From NCBI GenBank assembly GCA_016841905.1, contig JAENYF010000001.1, forward strand, positions 1-64,000: a stretch of 64,000 nucleotides of DNA, given 5' to 3'. Under the pieces are notes generated by a model. It was not told where the DNA came from. It worked only from the letters and a program-made list of their open reading frames with translations, and searched no databases. Shown piece by piece: positions 61,896-64,000 of the stretch (within the stretch, counting starts at the first letter, position 1; the number at the start of each line of letters is the position of its first letter). The stretch comes from Desulfoscipio geothermicus. Its GTDB lineage: Bacteria; Bacillota; Desulfotomaculia; Desulfotomaculales; Desulfallaceae. The position numbers and the translations under genes are program-made.

Positions 61896-62984
61896 ATGAG
61901 TCAAGATATCCAAAACCGTTATGATTTTGTTTTGTTTTTTGATGTAAAAGACGGCAATCCGAATGGAGATCCGGATGCCGGCAATCTACCTCGGATCGAT
62001 GCTGAGACCGGACATGGTTTGGTAACGGATGTTTGTATAAAAAGGAAAATAAGAAATTATGTAAGTCTGAAACATGAGTTTAAATGCCCCTATGATATCT
62101 ACGTAAAAGAGAAAGCAGTCTTGGGGCGAGCTCATTTTGATGCTTTTAATAAACTTGGGATTAAATTGGGAGAAGAAACAAAAGTTATAATGCCTGAAAA
62201 TATTCTTCCCGATATACAAGATAGCGAATTACCCGAAGGAGTCTCTCTAGAAGAAAATGAACAAGAAGCATTCCTAGTAATAGCAGCAGATGCTGATGTT
62301 AAGGTAATAAAGGCAGAACTTAAAGACATTAATTTATCAAGTAATGTAAAAAAATTCATACAAGATAACCTTAAAAATATTAAAGCTAGGAGGCCAAAAT
62401 CTGAAGAGGTTGATAAAGGTAGAGAATGGATGTGTAAACATTTTTATGATATTAGAACATTTGGTGCTGTAATGTCCTTAAAATCTGCCCCAAATTGTGG
62501 TCAGGTGCGTGGCCCGGTGCAATTTACCTTTGCCCGTTCAGTGGACCCTATTGTTGCACTAGAACACAGCATTACACGCATGGCTGTGGCGACAGAAGCT
62601 GAGGCTGAAAAACAGGGTGGAGATAACCGTACGATGGGACGCAAATTTACGGTTCCATATGGGCTTTATCGCGCGCATGGTTTTGTTTCAGCGCCACTGG
62701 CTAATCAAACCGGTTTTTCTAATGAGGATCTAGAACTACTCTGGGATACACTTGTGAACATGTTTGAACATGACCGTTCTGCCGCACGTGGGCTCATGGG
62801 AACAAGAAAACTGATAATTTTCGAGCATTCGTCAAAGATGGGGGACGTATCGGTGCAAAAACTTTTTGATGCGGTTAAAGTGACCAGGATCGATGAAAAC
62901 AAACCGGCCAGGGATTTCAGTGACTACATTATTTCTATCGACGAAGATGCTATCCCCTCAAGCGTAAAGCTTATTAAAAAATAA
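61896..62984 (+). CDS. cas7c: Cas7c (Csd2), Cascade backbone
   Basis: The 362-residue protein has the Csd2 hallmarks FDVKDGNPNGDPDAGNLPR near the start, HFYDIRTFGAVM, GQVRGPVQFTFARSVDPI and GRKFTVPYGLYRAHGFVSA. Several copies coat the crRNA guide. It starts at ATG 61896 after AAGGAAG and ends one base before cas4. Codons about 45-195 are A+T-richer than the rest. Confidence 0.96.
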   Translation: MSQDIQNRYDFVLFFDVKDGNPNGDPDAGNLPRIDAETGHGLVTDVCIKRKIRNYVSLKHEFKCPYDIYVKEKAVLGRAHFDAFNKLGIKLGEETKVIMPENILPDIQDSELPEGVSLEENEQEAFLVIAADADVKVIKAELKDINLSSNVKKFIQDNLKNIKARRPKSEEVDKGREWMCKHFYDIRTFGAVMSLKSAPNCGQVRGPVQFTFARSVDPIVALEHSITRMAVATEAEAEKQGGDNRTMGRKFTVPYGLYRAHGFVSAPLANQTGFSNEDLELLWDTLVNMFEHDRSAARGLMGTRKLIIFEHSSKMGDVSVQKLFDAVKVTRIDENKPARDFSDYIISIDEDAIPSSVKLIKK

Positions 62985-62985
62985 T

Positions 62986-63681
62986 ATGGAGAGCATTTGC
63001 AATGAGGAAGACTACCTGTTGCTTTCCGGAATCCAGCATATGGCCTTCTGTGAACGCCAGTGGGCATTTATCCATATTGAGCAGGCCTGGGCGGAAAACG
63101 TTCGTACATTGGAGGGGAAATTCCTGCATGAACGCGCTGATGATATTTATGATGATGAAACACGCAAAGATATAAGAGTGGTCCGGGCGATGCCGGTTGT
63201 AAGCCACAGGCTCGGACTGCGCGGCGTCGCCGACGTGGTCGAATTTTACAGGATGAGTAAAGCAGCAGAAGAAGTAACCGTACGTCTAAAAAACCGAACA
63301 GGCTGGTGGCGTCCCTACCCCGTAGAATATAAACGTGGCCGTCCCAAGCGTGACGACCGGGATGCAGTGCAGCTTTGCGCACAGGCGCTAGCCCTGGAAG
63401 AAATGTTGAATGTTACAATTGATGCGGGATATCTTTATTACCATCAGATAAGGCATCGTGAACATATCGATCTCGATAAAACGCTGCGTGATCGTGTAGA
63501 GGAACTGACAAAGAATATGCATGAATTAATGGCGGAGGGAAAGACACCGAAAGCAATAAGGGGAAAGCACTGTTCCTTGTGTTCTTTGAAAGAAATTTGC
63601 CAGCCTGACCTAACAGCTCGACATCGCTCGGTTAAAGAGTATTTGATACGCATGGCTGATTTAGAGGTGAAAGATTATTGA
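62986..63681 (+). CDS. cas4: Cas4 exonuclease
   Basis: The 231-residue RecB-like nuclease has the cluster cysteines (CERQWAFIH near residue 22; CSLCSLKEIC near 200), GVADVVEF and YPVEYKRGRPK with the catalytic Glu-Lys pair. It trims prespacers and selects PAMs during adaptation. The start lies one base after the cas7c stop and the end overlaps cas1 by 4 bp. Confidence 0.95.
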   Translation: MESICNEEDYLLLSGIQHMAFCERQWAFIHIEQAWAENVRTLEGKFLHERADDIYDDETRKDIRVVRAMPVVSHRLGLRGVADVVEFYRMSKAAEEVTVRLKNRTGWWRPYPVEYKRGRPKRDDRDAVQLCAQALALEEMLNVTIDAGYLYYHQIRHREHIDLDKTLRDRVEELTKNMHELMAEGKTPKAIRGKHCSLCSLKEICQPDLTARHRSVKEYLIRMADLEVKDY

Positions 63682-64000
63682 GGAGACTACTTAATACTCT
63701 TTATGTAACAATGCCTGAAGCATATTTGGCCCGTGATGGAGAAAACGTGCTGATCAAAGCTGAGAATGAGATTAAATTACGTGTCCCGGTTCATAATTTA
63801 GAAGGGATTGTATGTTATGGTTTTGCCGGAGCAAGCCCCGGTTTGATGCATTTGTGCTGCGAAAGAGGCATTGCGCTTTCCTTCCTAACGGAACACGGGA
63901 AATTTATGGGGCGTGTTACCGGTAGAGTGTCCGGCAATATTCTTCTGAGAAGAAACCAGTATCGCTGGACTGAAAACGCTACCGTATCTTTGAGGCTTGC
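63678..64000 (+). CDS. cas1: Cas1 integrase, N-terminal part (runs past window)
   Basis: TTG 63678 overlaps the cas4 stop (TTGA). The 107 visible residues show the Cas1 N-domain: LLNTLYVTMPEAYLARDGEN, VPVHNLEGIVCYGFAGASPG, CERGIALSFLTEHGKF and GRVSGNILLRRNQY. Cas1 with Cas2 inserts new spacers. The C-terminal catalytic part, cas2 and any CRISPR array are beyond the window. Confidence 0.95.
   Translation, partial: MRRLLNTLYVTMPEAYLARDGENVLIKAENEIKLRVPVHNLEGIVCYGFAGASPGLMHLCCERGIALSFLTEHGKFMGRVTGRVSGNILLRRNQYRWTENATVSLRL

Overview
The window reads as a chromosomal segment of an anaerobic, spore-forming Gram-positive bacterium of the Clostridia, most like the Desulfotomaculum/Pelotomaculum (Peptococcaceae) lineage. 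The reasons are CotF-type spore-coat proteins, strong purine-rich ribosome-binding sites with many TTG/GTG starts, a free-standing [FeFe]-hydrogenase-like protein, tungstate uptake under molybdenum/tungsten-cofactor riboswitches, copper-amine-oxidase-type 'stalk' domains on wall enzymes, and a type I-C CRISPR-Cas operon. The lineage call is inference; no rRNA or tRNA gene was seen.

Layout. (1) Positions 1-12.9 kb are an A+T-rich accessory region full of broken genes: a 3' scar of an rlmD-type methyltransferase, a toxin-antitoxin pair with a frameshifted MqsR-like toxin and an intact zinc-ribbon/SocA (Panacea) antitoxin, a NERD protein, XRE plus ImmA-like remnants, a 5'-truncated hybrid-cluster protein, a RelE/ParE toxin-antitoxin pair, an IS1634-type transposase relic, a decayed helicase, a gene interrupted by an amber codon, an intact Fic enzyme, a transporter fragment, a rhodanese lipoprotein and a frameshifted lipoprotein. 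(2) 12.5-33 kb is G+C-richer backbone: two flavoprotein families, an [FeFe]-hydrogenase-like protein, a CPBP protease, secreted wall enzymes (GH18-like and NamZ-like), a cold-shock protein, an MFS exporter, deoC, a copper ATPase, citrate synthase and an adenine-deaminase-like enzyme. (3) 33-35.3 kb holds two Moco/Tuco-type riboswitches with terminators, one ahead of tupA (tungstate-binding protein) and one ahead of an uncharacterised gene. (4) 35.3-46 kb: an MrfA-like helicase, a TPP riboswitch with thiC, a degenerate ~40-bp repeat tract, an AAA ATPase, upp, an M48 protease, a GreA-like factor, a CAP protein and a cupin. (5) 46.4-51.2 kb: an HlyD/ABC/ABC/permease export operon ending in its probable TetR repressor. 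(6) 51.2-54.6 kb: spore-coat genes and an lpdB-lpdD-lpdC-like operon for prenyl-FMN-dependent decarboxylation of gallate-like phenolic acids. (7) 54.7-64 kb: a CarD-family regulator and the I-C operon cas3-cas5c-cas8c(-cas11c internal)-cas7c-cas4-cas1, with cas1 cut by the window end. The CRISPR array is not in the window.

The most interesting signals are the uncharacterised gene under the second Moco/Tuco riboswitch, the ~400-bp degenerate repeat tract after thiC that ends at a UUCG terminator, the internal ribosome-binding site that should yield Cas11c from within cas8c, several unassigned operator palindromes next to probable regulators, and the lpd operon with an inverted repeat around its promoter. 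Frameshifts and premature stops in the first 13 kb could be real decay or assembly error; the sequence alone cannot separate these.
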